Assembly (NCBI GenBank): GCA_015663855.1
Contig: DQRJ01000001.1
Location: forward strand, 1-26,350
Direction: 5' to 3'
Length of the DNA: 26,350 nt
Source: Flavobacteriales bacterium
GTDB lineage: Bacteria > Bacteroidota > Bacteroidia > Flavobacteriales_D > Sanyastnellaceae
Below the pieces are notes generated by a model. That model was not told the origin of the DNA. It was given only the letters and a program-made list of their open reading frames with translations, and ran no database searches. Positions 1-8,086 of this stretch are shown here, one piece after another. Position numbers and translations under genes: made by a program. The stretch's first letter is position 1; each line of letters begins with the position of its first letter.

Positions 1-804
1 AAGGGCAGGTCTGAGAAATTGGAAGTGGCTCTTGATTCGATTCAGAATCAGAAATTCCGAGAGTTTTCGGTTACGGTGGTGAACGATCATTCAACTGGCG
101 AAGACAGTGCAAAGATTAACGCCATTTGTGAACGGTTTAGATCTAAATTTAATATCACGTTGATAGATTCTATTGGGTCTGGGGCTGCCGCTGCAAGAAA
201 TTTTGGGTTTCAAAACACATCGAGTCCATATGTTTTGTGGTTTGACTCTGACGATGTTTTATTGCCTAACAAGCTATCACACGACATGTCTCTATTCAAA
301 TCAAACTCATATGAGTTCGTTGTTAGTAGGGCGCAACATCTTGTTGACGGAGAGTTGATTGATTTGTTTTGGGGTGAGATTCCGCGCGGAAATAAGGGTG
401 CTTTTCAATTTCCATTCCAAACAATGTGCGCTCTGCTATCGAGAGAATTTTTATTGAAACACGGGATTCGATGGAACGAAGACAATTTATCTAATGACGA
501 TTGGGAGTTTAGCAACACATGTGTACTACTATCCGATAGGTTCGCTTTTTCGAACGTTACAACAGCTCACTATAATGTCCCTACTTCAAAATCTGGCTCC
601 ATAGGTTCTTCTATGAATCGCATAAAAATTGAAAGTCAATTTAATGCCATAACGAATATTTCTAAACTACAGAAAAAGCTTGGCTATAGTCCAGGTTTAT
701 ATAGTAGACTTAGGATTTTCAGACATCGCATTTATCTTTTAAGGGCAAGCCTGAAAAACGGATACTACCTGTATTTCACTAAGTCCATAAAGAAATTATT
801 CTGA
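1..804 (+). CDS. Glycosyltransferase family 2 protein (5' end cut by window)
   Basis: This is a GT-A fold family 2 glycosyltransferase, which would move a sugar from a nucleotide-sugar donor to a glycan acceptor at the cytoplasmic face of the membrane. The reading frame is open from base 1, and the TTG at 19 sits inside the first helix of the fold (SEKLEVALDSI), so the real start lies left of the window. Visible landmarks are VVNDHST (end of the second strand, nucleotide binding), GAAAARNFG (sugar-nucleotide loop), the metal-binding DSDD after VLWF, and NDDWEF, which fits the acceptor-side acidic motif. No membrane segment is visible. Donor and acceptor cannot be told. It ends 10 bases from the convergent fumarylacetoacetase gene. 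The fold is clear from the motifs; a role in surface polysaccharide is inferred. Confidence 0.85.
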   Translation, partial: KGRSEKLEVALDSIQNQKFREFSVTVVNDHSTGEDSAKINAICERFRSKFNITLIDSIGSGAAAARNFGFQNTSSPYVLWFDSDDVLLPNKLSHDMSLFKSNSYEFVVSRAQHLVDGELIDLFWGEIPRGNKGAFQFPFQTMCALLSREFLLKHGIRWNEDNLSNDDWEFSNTCVLLSDRFAFSNVTTAHYNVPTSKSGSIGSSMNRIKIESQFNAITNISKLQKKLGYSPGLYSRLRIFRHRIYLLRASLKNGYYLYFTKSIKKLF

Positions 805-814
805 AAAAAGACGA

Positions 815-2086
815 TTAAGCTGGTAACAGCTTACCTGAGACTTCGCCGAAACCTATTCTTACTTTAGAGTCTGTTGTTTGAGAGCCGCGCATCGTGACTG
901 TGTCGCCATCGTTTATGAAACGACGCTCTGTGCCGTCGGGCATCGCAAGTGGCTTCGTGCCTTTCCACGAAATTTCAAGCATAGATCCGAAAGACCCAAC
1001 TTCTGGACCGGAGATAGTGCCTGATGCAATCATGTCTCCTCCTCGGATATTACATCCGTTTACGGTATGATGTGCAAGCTGTTGGCGCATATTCCAATAC
1101 ATATGCTTAAAGTTAGATCGGCATACGACTTTTGAATCGCCGCCAGCAGTAGTTATCTCGACTTCGAGGTCGATATTGTAATGGGCGTCACCTTGGTACT
1201 CAAGGTATGGAAGAACTTTCGGGTCTTGCGTGGGGCCAGAAACGCGATAAGGCTCTAGGGCATCGAGGGTCACAATCCAAGGCGATATGCTAGAAGCGAA
1301 GTTCTTTCCAAGGAATGGGCCTAGTGGTATATACTCCCACTTTTGGATATCTCGTGCGGACCAATCATTGAAAAGCACCATTCCGAAAATGTAATCGTCC
1401 GCTTCCGAAGTAGGGATAGGAGATCCGAGGGGCTTCCCGGGATATGTAATGAAAGCCATCTCGAGCTCGAAATCGAGGAGTCTGGATGGACCGTAAATAG
1501 GAGGTTCGTTATCGGAAGGTTTGAGTTGACCGTGAGGGCGACGGACCGGAGTTCCGCTAACGACTATTGAAGATGCGCGGCCGTGGTATGCAACGGGCAT
1601 GTGTTTCCAATTGGGGAGTAGAGCATTTTCAGGATCGCGGAACATCTTTCCCACGTTTCGAGCATGATCCTCGGATGAGTAACAATCTGTATAGTCCCCA
1701 ACGTTAATAGGCATGTGCATCGTAGCTGAAGACATGTCGATAATGCATTTTTCACGTAGAGATATGGAATCTCGTAACTCAGATGAATTGCTATTTAATA
1801 GTTCACTTAAACGATTTCTGAGAGATGATGTAGCCGATTTTCCGTGATTTATTATCGAATTCAGTACAGAAGAGGTAAAGTCGCTCTGGATGAAAGGAAG
1901 GCTAGTTAAAAGTCCAGATTCATTAAGCGCGGAGAGGTCTATGATATAATTTCCAATCGCAACTCCTACTCTAGGTGAGAGCGAAGACGTTGAGAAAATT
2001 CCGAATGGAAGATTTTGAATCGGAAAGTCGTGCTCTGAAGGCACTTCAAGCCAAGAAGTAAGGTTGGGGTTGTTCGCTTCAATCAT
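815..2086 (-). CDS. fahA: Fumarylacetoacetase
   Basis: This enzyme hydrolyses 4-fumarylacetoacetate to fumarate and acetoacetate, the last step of tyrosine/phenylalanine (homogentisate) degradation in the cytosol. The 423-residue length matches the family (about 420). An N-terminal domain (about 1-120) precedes the catalytic beta-roll. Residues matching the animal enzyme at a constant offset of 8 are visible: Asp134, Tyr136 and His141 in GDYTDCYSSEDH, Glu207 and Glu209 in DFELEM, Asp241 and Gln248 in NDWSARDIQ, and Lys261 in LGPFLGKNF. The metal site and catalytic His are therefore intact. It is alone on the minus strand, divergent from rel, so the two genes share a 74-base promoter region. 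No homogentisate dioxygenase or other pathway gene is in the window. Identification is very secure. Confidence 0.97.
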   Translation of the reverse strand: MIEANNPNLTSWLEVPSEHDFPIQNLPFGIFSTSSLSPRVGVAIGNYIIDLSALNESGLLTSLPFIQSDFTSSVLNSIINHGKSATSSLRNRLSELLNSNSSELRDSISLREKCIIDMSSATMHMPINVGDYTDCYSSEDHARNVGKMFRDPENALLPNWKHMPVAYHGRASSIVVSGTPVRRPHGQLKPSDNEPPIYGPSRLLDFELEMAFITYPGKPLGSPIPTSEADDYIFGMVLFNDWSARDIQKWEYIPLGPFLGKNFASSISPWIVTLDALEPYRVSGPTQDPKVLPYLEYQGDAHYNIDLEVEITTAGGDSKVVCRSNFKHMYWNMRQQLAHHTVNGCNIRGGDMIASGTISGPEVGSFGSMLEISWKGTKPLAMPDGTERRFINDGDTVTMRGSQTTDSKVRIGFGEVSGKLLPA

Positions 2087-2134
2087 GGTGCGAAATTACC
2101 TCAAATAAGACTGTAAAGCGAAGGAGGAATTAAG

Positions 2135-2142
2135 TAGATTTG
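2135..2142 (+). promoter_or_regulatory. Bacteroidota-type -7 promoter box for the rel operon
   Basis: The sequence TAGATTTG matches the Bacteroidota -7 consensus TAnnTTTG exactly and lies 18 bases before the rel ATG. No clean -33 TTG is seen at the expected distance upstream (only CTG near 2111), so the assignment rests on the -7 box and its position in the divergent gap. Transcription would start about 7 bases downstream, giving a very short leader. Confidence 0.5.
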
Positions 2143-2160
2143 GGATGAGTAAAAAGAACA

Positions 2161-4377
2161 ATGAATTTCGACCTAGAAGAAGAGAAAAAAGAAATCCTGA
2201 GAAGATACAGGGGGCTTCTACGTGCGGCTAAGAATAGTCGATCTAGAGAAGACAGGAAAGCTATTCGAAGGGCATTTGATTTAGCGTTGGACTTGCATTC
2301 TGAGCAACGGAGGAAGAGTGGGGAGCCGTATATCTACCATCCGATTAGTGTGGCAAGAATTGTTGCTGGGGAACTCGGGTTAGATACTACATCAATTGTT
2401 TGTGCTCTGTTGCACGACACCGTTGAGGACACAAATTTGACTCTGGATGAGGTTGAGAGATTGTTCGGGACTAAGGAAAGGAATATTGTTGATGGATTGA
2501 CGAAGATGAGCGGGGTTTTTGAACCTGGAACAAGTGCTCAGGCAGAGAATTTTCGAAAAATGCTTCTCACTTTGAGTGATGATGTGAGGGTTATTCTGAT
2601 TAAGCTAGCTGATAGACTAGATAACATGAGAACTCTAGAGTATATGTCGCCTGATAAGCAACAAAAGATTGCTTCGGAGACCTTGTATATGTACGCGCCC
2701 CTAGCTCATAGATTAGGTCTTTACGCAATAAAAAGTGAGCTTGAAGATCTATCCTTGAAATACAAAGAATCTAAAGAGTACGAGTTTATTAATAGTCGAT
2801 TAAGAAAAACACAAGCGGTTCGAGCTAGATTTATTAGGAGTTTTTGTGCACCAATTAAAAGAGAACTGGACGCTGCAGGGATAAAATACGAGATTAAAGG
2901 AAGGCCGAAGTCGATATTCAGTATTTGGTCTAAAATGCACAAGCAGAAGGTGTCCTATGAAGAAGTGTACGATGTGTTTGCTGTAAGAATCGTTATCGAC
3001 ACAGAGCGGGCGAAGGAAAAGACGGAAATTTGGAGGACCTACTCTATCGTCACAGACTTTTACCAACCTAACCCAGATAGACTAAGAGATTGGATTAGCT
3101 TACCTAAGGGAAATGGCTATGAATCACTACATACAACTGTAATGTCGCCCCGGGGTAAGTGGGTTGAAATTCAGATACGGAGTGAAAGAATGGATGAGGT
3201 CGCAGAGAAAGGATTTGCTGCTCATTGGAAATATAAAGAAGGAGGTGTAGGAAGAGCTGAGGGGAACCAAATTGATAGTTGGTTGAACCAAGTTAGGGGT
3301 GTTTTAGAGGCTGAGCAAGAGGATGCATTAGCGTTTATCGATGAGTTCAAAATGAACTTGACGACGAGTGAGATTTTCGTTTTCACGCCTAACGGGGATA
3401 TGATAACTCTCCCGAAGGGTGCTACCACACTGGATTTTGCATTCAGGATTCATACGAAAGTAGGATCGCAGTGCGTCGGTGGTAAGGTAAATCACAAGCT
3501 CGTTCCGTTGAGTTATGAATTGACTTCTGGAGACCAAATCGAAATTATTACATCTCGTAAACAAAGCCCTAAAGAGGATTGGTTTAATTACGTCGTTACA
3601 ACGCAGGCGAAACAAAAAATCAGACACTCCCTTAAAGAAGTCGAGCGTGAGAAAGCTTTAGAAGGAAGAGAGGTGTTCAAAAAATGGGCGAAAAAAAATG
3701 GTTTACTATTAATCGAAGCTAACCTTGAGTCATTGTACCGAAAACTCAAGTGCGATTCTGTACAAGAGATGTACTTCTTAATAGCCAATGGGAGCATCAA
3801 TCTCGATGGAGTAAAGGGGTATGAATTAAAACAAGGTAAACTAGTTTGGGATAAAGGACCCCAAGTTGGAACATCAAAGAAGACAGATGTCTCTGAGCTT
3901 TTCATACCAAACGCTAAAGAAGACACCTTACTTATAGGAGAGAGCATGCAGAAGCTAGATTATACATTAGCTAAGTGTTGCAACCCTATTGCAGGAGATG
4001 ACGTGTTCGGGTTTATTACAGTGAGTGGTGGTATTAAAGTCCACCGTCAAAATTGTCCGAACGCGACAAACATGCTTTCTAAATATGCATATAGAATGAT
4101 GAAAGCTAGGTGGACAAGTAAAGCTCAACATCAATTCCAAGTAAAAATTTCTTTTACAGGCATAGATGATGTGGGCCTAGTAAACCAACTAACTCAAGTC
4201 ATTTCTGAAGATATGAGAGTGAATATGCAAGCGATTAGTATGGAATCCAAAGATGGGGTTTTTGAAGGAACAATTACCGCTCTTATAATGAATACAACAC
4301 ATTTGAAAGAATTAATGGGGCAGTTGAAAAATGTTTCAGGAGTTCACACTGTTGAGAGGGTAGACGAGGAGGTATAG
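2161..4377 (+). CDS. Bifunctional (p)ppGpp synthetase/hydrolase (Rel/SpoT family)
   Basis: This long RSH enzyme makes and degrades the alarmone (p)ppGpp, the signal of the stringent response. Its 738 residues show the full domain order. The HD hydrolase (about 45-200) has YIYHP (His60), HDTVED (His85-Asp86, Glu89-Asp90) and ADRLDN (Asp151). The synthetase (about 240-360) has GRPKSIFSIWSKM, GNGYESLHT and EIQIR. TGS follows (about 403-465), then a helical part, a Cys-rich zinc-finger-like section (Cys606, Cys607, His628, Cys632) and a C-terminal ACT domain (about 660-738). Both active sites look intact, so a hydrolase plus synthetase is expected rather than a RelA-only form. ATG 2161 is the only reasonable start, because an in-frame TGA lies just upstream at 2146-2148. 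It is the first gene of a run reaching 10851, followed by fur and purA. PurA is a known ppGpp-inhibited enzyme in several bacteria. Confidence 0.97.
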   Translation: MNFDLEEEKKEILRRYRGLLRAAKNSRSREDRKAIRRAFDLALDLHSEQRRKSGEPYIYHPISVARIVAGELGLDTTSIVCALLHDTVEDTNLTLDEVERLFGTKERNIVDGLTKMSGVFEPGTSAQAENFRKMLLTLSDDVRVILIKLADRLDNMRTLEYMSPDKQQKIASETLYMYAPLAHRLGLYAIKSELEDLSLKYKESKEYEFINSRLRKTQAVRARFIRSFCAPIKRELDAAGIKYEIKGRPKSIFSIWSKMHKQKVSYEEVYDVFAVRIVIDTERAKEKTEIWRTYSIVTDFYQPNPDRLRDWISLPKGNGYESLHTTVMSPRGKWVEIQIRSERMDEVAEKGFAAHWKYKEGGVGRAEGNQIDSWLNQVRGVLEAEQEDALAFIDEFKMNLTTSEIFVFTPNGDMITLPKGATTLDFAFRIHTKVGSQCVGGKVNHKLVPLSYELTSGDQIEIITSRKQSPKEDWFNYVVTTQAKQKIRHSLKEVEREKALEGREVFKKWAKKNGLLLIEANLESLYRKLKCDSVQEMYFLIANGSINLDGVKGYELKQGKLVWDKGPQVGTSKKTDVSELFIPNAKEDTLLIGESMQKLDYTLAKCCNPIAGDDVFGFITVSGGIKVHRQNCPNATNMLSKYAYRMMKARWTSKAQHQFQVKISFTGIDDVGLVNQLTQVISEDMRVNMQAISMESKDGVFEGTITALIMNTTHLKELMGQLKNVSGVHTVERVDEEV

Positions 4378-4379
4378 GT

Positions 4380-4387
4380 TACCTTTG
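4380..4387 (+). promoter_or_regulatory. Possible internal -7 promoter box for fur
   Basis: TACCTTTG is an exact match to the Bacteroidota -7 consensus TAnnTTTG, between the rel stop and the fur ATG at 4403. The nearest upstream TTG (4352-4354) leaves a 25-base spacer, longer than the usual range, so the promoter would be imperfect. The box overlaps the alternative TTG start of fur, which favours the ATG at 4403. The same eight bases precede glyA. Confidence 0.35.
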
Positions 4388-4402
4388 CCACTGCTAAAAG
4401 CT

Positions 4403-4855
4403 ATGTCAAGCGACGATATTTTAAACCAAGCGCGAGAGATTTTCGAGGTTTACCTCGAGCAAAATAGGCACCGTAAAACGCCTGAACGCTTTGCCATACT
4501 TGAAGAAATCTATACTTATCAAGGGCACTTTGATGTCGAAACATTGTACTCCCGTATGCAAAACGGAGATTGTCGTGTTTCAAGGGCCACCCTTTACAAT
4601 ACGATGGAATTATTGCTCGATTGTAATTTGGTACGAAAGCATCAATTCGGCGAGAAAATTGCACAATACGAGAAGTGTCATCGAGTTAGACAACACGATC
4701 ACGTGATAATAGCGGATACCGGAGAAGTTCTAGAGTTTTGTGACCCTAGAATTCAGCAGATAAAAGCGACTTTAGAAGAATTGTTTGACATAGAAGTTCT
4801 TCATCATTCATTGAATATCTATGCGCGAAAGCGTAAAAAAAAAACTGACGCATGA
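4403..4855 (+). CDS. fur: Fur-family metal-responsive transcriptional repressor
   Basis: A 150-residue Fur-family repressor, expected to bind Fe(II) (or another metal) and block promoters of uptake genes. The winged-helix DNA-binding domain (1-85) carries HRKTPERFAILEEIY and the recognition helix region VSRATLYNTMELL. The dimerisation/metal domain follows, with HDH at 98-100, Glu111 and His134-His135, consistent with the regulatory metal site. The structural zinc CXXC of E. coli Fur is absent (IIADTG at 102-107), as is the C-terminal Cys pair; the protein ends in a basic tail with three consecutive Lys. I chose ATG 4403 over the TTG at 4385 because the six extra residues are unlike the family and that TTG lies in a -7-like box. 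The stop overlaps the purA start (ATGA). Family is certain; Fur rather than a Zur or PerR specificity is likely but not proven. Confidence 0.9.
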   Translation: MSSDDILNQAREIFEVYLEQNRHRKTPERFAILEEIYTYQGHFDVETLYSRMQNGDCRVSRATLYNTMELLLDCNLVRKHQFGEKIAQYEKCHRVRQHDHVIIADTGEVLEFCDPRIQQIKATLEELFDIEVLHHSLNIYARKRKKKTDA

Positions 4856-6135
4856 AGGCTGATGTACTATTAGGGCTCCAGTGGGGCGACGAAGGAAAAG
4901 GAAAAATAGTAGATGTTCTTACTCCTAAGTATGGAGTAATTGCTAGATTCCAAGGTGGGCCAAACGCTGGTCATACTTTAATTTTCGATGGCCAAAAGCA
5001 CGTTCTCCATACCATTCCAAGTGGAATATTCCGTAAAGGCATTTTAAATGTTGTGGGTAATGGAGTGGTGGTTGATCCCGTGATTTTTCAACGTGAAATT
5101 GAAGGGCTACTCAAAAGTGGAGTGAATCCTTTTGAGTCTCTCGTGATTTCTAGAAAAGCTCACCTCATAATGCCCACACACGGTCATTTAGATGCTGCTT
5201 CAGAGCAAGCGAAAGGAAAGGCGAAAATTGGATCTACTTTAAAGGGAATCGGTCCTGCTTATATGGATAAGACCGGAAGAAATGGATTGAGAATCGGGGA
5301 CATTGAAAGTTCGCATTTCGAAGAACGCTATAACTCGCTACGTGATAAGCACGTACATATGCTAGAGCAGTATCCGGATTACACTTATGATTTAACAGAC
5401 TCTGAATCCATATGGCTAGAATCTATCAAATTCTTACAAAAATTTAAGTTTATTGATAGTGAACATGTTCTGAGCAAAGCATTACAAGAAGGGCGTGGAA
5501 TTCTTGCAGAAGGCGCACAGGGAACGATGCTTGACATCGATTTCGGGACTTACCCATTTGTAACTTCTTCGAATACTATTACTGCTGGAGCTTGTACTGG
5601 ATTAGGATTACCCCCAAATAAAATTGGAGAGGTTTTCGGTATTTTCAAAGCATACTGTACGAGAGTTGGGTCGGGACCATTCCCCACTGAACTTTTGGAA
5701 GAGACTGGAGAAAAACTAAGAGCTGCAGGGTCAGAATTCGGTGCTACTACAGGTCGTCCTAGAAGATGTGGCTGGCTAGACTTACCACAGTTGAAATACG
5801 CAGTAATGGTGAACGGGGTCACTCAACTTTGCATGATGAAAGCTGATGTTCTCGGGGAATTTGAAGAGATACAGGTTTGTACACATTACATGTACAAGGG
5901 TGAGAAAATAGACTACCTCCCGTATGGAATCGAGCCAGACGAGGTGCAGCCAGTATACAAAACATTCGAGTGTTGGCCTGGGGATTTAACTGGGTTAAGA
6001 GAGGTTGAGAATATCCCCACTTCTTTAATGAATTATGTGAAAATGATAGAAGAAGAAACCGGTGTGCCGATTTCTATTCTTAGTGTAGGACCAGATAGAG
6101 AACAAACTCTACTTTTGAACGAAGATCTAAAATGA
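4852..6135 (+). CDS. purA: Adenylosuccinate synthetase
   Basis: PurA condenses IMP and aspartate, using GTP, to adenylosuccinate, the first committed step from IMP to AMP in the cytosol. At 427 residues it has the normal length. The N-terminal GLQWGDEGKGKIVD holds the catalytic Asp13 and the P-loop-like glycine stretch, and GGPNAGHT carries catalytic His41. GSGPFPTE and TTGRPRRCGWLD (IMP and aspartate loop) follow, with a C-terminal guanine-binding section (LSVGPDREQT). The ATG overlaps the fur stop by four bases, and its own stop overlaps the next gene the same way, so translational coupling through the operon is likely. No broken or missing motif is seen. Confidence 0.98.
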   Translation: MKADVLLGLQWGDEGKGKIVDVLTPKYGVIARFQGGPNAGHTLIFDGQKHVLHTIPSGIFRKGILNVVGNGVVVDPVIFQREIEGLLKSGVNPFESLVISRKAHLIMPTHGHLDAASEQAKGKAKIGSTLKGIGPAYMDKTGRNGLRIGDIESSHFEERYNSLRDKHVHMLEQYPDYTYDLTDSESIWLESIKFLQKFKFIDSEHVLSKALQEGRGILAEGAQGTMLDIDFGTYPFVTSSNTITAGACTGLGLPPNKIGEVFGIFKAYCTRVGSGPFPTELLEETGEKLRAAGSEFGATTGRPRRCGWLDLPQLKYAVMVNGVTQLCMMKADVLGEFEEIQVCTHYMYKGEKIDYLPYGIEPDEVQPVYKTFECWPGDLTGLREVENIPTSLMNYVKMIEEETGVPISILSVGPDREQTLLLNEDLK

Positions 6136-6932
6136 TTTATTGGTTTATAGGACAACCAGGGCACGGAAAAACTACTCTTGCTAAGGCATTAATCGACCAG
6201 TTACGAAGAGGAGGATATTCTCCTTATCACGTAGATGGTGATGACCTTAGGGCTTTAACCACAAATAAAGATTACTCACGCGCTGGTCGTGAAGCTAATA
6301 TAAGGCGCGCACAGAATATCGCACAATACCTACATGGGCAAGGTGAGATTGTTGTCGTGTCATTCGTCTCTCCCTATAGAGATATTAGAGAAGAATTAAA
6401 ACAAACTACTGGGCTTACAGAGGTATACGTTCACACTACGGAGATAAGAGGAAAGGAGGATAGACATGTCAATGATTTCGAAGAGCCGTTAAATAACTTT
6501 ATCGATGTTGACACAACAAACACAAGTGTTGAAGATTGTGTTGCTCTTATTCTTGAAGAATCACCAGTTCCATCTAAAGAGCTCAAGACTTTAGACAAAC
6601 GAAAAACACTTGCTGTCGATTTTGATGGTGTAATTCACCGGTACAGTAAAGGGTTTCAGGGTTTGGAGAATGCGTACGATCCACCAATGGATGGTGCACG
6701 TGAGGTTCTTCAAAAACTTAAGGATAAAGGGTATGTGTTGAAAATCATGAGTTCTAGACCTGCTCTAGTAATAGAAGAGTGGCTAGTCAAGTACGAAATG
6801 GAAGATTTGTTCGACGAGGTAAGCAATAACAAGTTCGCAGCAACAGTTTATTTGGATGATAGAGGCTTTCATTTCACAAACTGGGCATCCGTTGAAGAAA
6901 AACTCGCATTACACCCTAAATTCGCACAATAA
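6132..6932 (+). CDS. APS-kinase-like (CysC-type) P-loop kinase fused to a HAD-like phosphatase domain
   Basis: A two-domain protein of 266 residues. The first domain (1-145) resembles adenylylsulfate kinase, which phosphorylates APS to PAPS. It shows a P-loop GQPGHGKTT (7-15), VDGDDLR (34-40), GREANIRRAQ (52-61) and VVSFVSPYR (75-83), all in CysC order. The lid motif usual in CysC (RDPKGLY-like) is replaced by EIRGKEDRHVNDFEEP, so the substrate is less certain. The second domain (about 155-250) is HAD-like: DFDGV (Asp163, Asp165), SSRP (207-210) and LDDRG (241-245), like small Bacteroidota HAD phosphatases. The start overlaps the purA stop, and DUF2061, cysD and cysN follow, which supports sulfate activation. 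Kinase plus HAD phosphatase is also the layout of T4-type polynucleotide kinase, but the kinase motifs fit CysC better. The role of the HAD part is unknown. Confidence 0.8.
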   Translation: MIYWFIGQPGHGKTTLAKALIDQLRRGGYSPYHVDGDDLRALTTNKDYSRAGREANIRRAQNIAQYLHGQGEIVVVSFVSPYRDIREELKQTTGLTEVYVHTTEIRGKEDRHVNDFEEPLNNFIDVDTTNTSVEDCVALILEESPVPSKELKTLDKRKTLAVDFDGVIHRYSKGFQGLENAYDPPMDGAREVLQKLKDKGYVLKIMSSRPALVIEEWLVKYEMEDLFDEVSNNKFAATVYLDDRGFHFTNWASVEEKLALHPKFAQ

Positions 6933-6947
6933 TTGTAGGATTTAAAA

Positions 6948-7166
6948 ATGGACGCAAAAAAATCGAGAATTAGACATATTGCCAAGTCGATTACTTGGCG
7001 TATAGTTGCATCTATTACGACTTTCGTATTAGCATATTTGTTTTTCGGAGATTTAGCAAAAGCAAGTGGGCTAATGGCCGTAGAGGTAGTAATAAAAATG
7101 CTTTTGTACTATTTACATGAAAGGGCTTGGTATAATTACATCCGCTTAGGAAGAGATAACGAGTAA
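6948..7166 (+). CDS. DUF2061 small membrane protein
   Basis: A 72-residue inner-membrane protein of the DUF2061 family. The hallmark is RHIAKSITWRIVAS near the N-terminus, followed by two hydrophobic segments (about residues 18-34 and 41-56) and a short polar end with HERAWYNYI. No catalytic residues are known for the family. It starts 15 bases after the kinase-HAD gene and ends one base before cysD. DUF2061 proteins often sit with, or are fused to, sulfate-activation genes in Bacteroidota, so a supporting role such as a membrane anchor or sulfate/PAPS handling is plausible but unproven. Confidence 0.88.
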   Translation: MDAKKSRIRHIAKSITWRIVASITTFVLAYLFFGDLAKASGLMAVEVVIKMLLYYLHERAWYNYIRLGRDNE

Positions 7167-7167
7167 A

Positions 7168-8076
7168 ATGGAACAATCTTATACCCTAGACCACTTAACC
7201 GAATTAGAAGCCGAATCTATTTTCGTCCTCAGAGAAGTGGCGGCACAGTTTGATCGCCCTGCAATTCTTTTCAGTGGAGGAAAAGACAGCATTGTGGTTA
7301 CACATCTTGCCGCAAAAGCGTTTTATCCCGCAAAGATTCCTATGCCTTTAGTACATATTGACACAGGCCATAATTTTCCTGAAACCATTGCTTTCAGAGA
7401 TAACCTTGTTACTGATTTAGGGGCAAATCTTATTGTGGGGAGCGTTCAACAGACGATAGATGCTGGAAAAGTGCAAGAGGAAACCGGCCATAATGCGAGT
7501 CGTAATAAACTTCAAACGACTACACTTATCGATACTATTGAAGAAAATAAGTTTGACGCGTGTGTAGGAGGAGCTCGTCGGGATGAGGAGAAGGCTCGAG
7601 CTAAGGAAAGGTTTTTCTCGCATCGTGACGATTTCAGTCAGTGGGATCCGAAAAACCAACGCCCCGAACTTTGGAATCTCTTTAATGGGATTCACGCTCC
7701 TGGTGAGCACTTCAGAGTATTCCCTTTAAATAACTGGACGGAATTAGATGTTTGGAATTACATCTTGAGAGAGAAAATAGAATTACCGAGTCTGTATTTC
7801 TCACACGAAAGAGAATGTATTCGACGAGATGGTCAGATTTTGGCTAATTCAGAATTCCTGAATTTAAGGGAGAATGAAAAACCTGAGATGTTGCAAATTC
7901 GTTTCAGAACTCTAGGAGATTTGACTATTACAGGAGCGTTTGAGAGTAAAGCGGACACATTAGAGAAAATCATAGAGGAGGTGGCAGCTACAAGAATCAC
8001 CGAGCGTGGGGGGAGAATGGATGATAAGAGAAGTTCGACGGCTATGGAGGACAGAAAAAAGAACGGATACTTTTGA
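7168..8076 (+). CDS. cysD: Sulfate adenylyltransferase subunit 2
   Basis: CysD is the catalytic subunit of heterodimeric ATP sulfurylase, making adenylyl sulfate (APS) from ATP and sulfate, driven by GTP hydrolysis in CysN. The 302 residues match the family. The PP-loop SGGKDS is at 36-41, LVHIDTGHNFPE follows, GGARRDEEKARAKER gives the conserved sulfate/ATP loop, and LNNWTELDVWNYI and YFSHER are typical. The ATG is one base past the DUF2061 stop. CysN begins 10 bases after the cysD stop, so the pair is co-translated. No sulfate reduction gene (cysH, cysI or cysJ) is in view. Confidence 0.97.
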   Translation: MEQSYTLDHLTELEAESIFVLREVAAQFDRPAILFSGGKDSIVVTHLAAKAFYPAKIPMPLVHIDTGHNFPETIAFRDNLVTDLGANLIVGSVQQTIDAGKVQEETGHNASRNKLQTTTLIDTIEENKFDACVGGARRDEEKARAKERFFSHRDDFSQWDPKNQRPELWNLFNGIHAPGEHFRVFPLNNWTELDVWNYILREKIELPSLYFSHERECIRRDGQILANSEFLNLRENEKPEMLQIRFRTLGDLTITGAFESKADTLEKIIEEVAATRITERGGRMDDKRSSTAMEDRKKNGYF

Positions 8077-8086
8077 AATCAGTGAT

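Noticed and set aside
818..831. Inverted repeat AGCTG-GTAA-CAGCT at the glycosyltransferase/fahA convergence, as a terminator
   Set aside because: The stem is only five pairs, it lies inside the last codons of fahA, and no T-run follows on either strand.
2121..2127. Perfect Shine-Dalgarno-like AAGGAGG upstream of rel
   Set aside because: It is 33 bases before the rel ATG and upstream of the likely transcription start, and the nearby ATG at 2145 opens only a 28-codon frame, so it probably plays no part in translation.
3588..3947. Antisense open frame of 119 codons within rel
   Set aside because: It lies wholly opposite conserved Rel coding sequence, and its translation shows no domain pattern.
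8006..8086. 27-codon upstream extension of cysN
   Set aside because: It overlaps the conserved end of cysD in another frame and is absent from CysN proteins; ATG 8087 is the sensible start.
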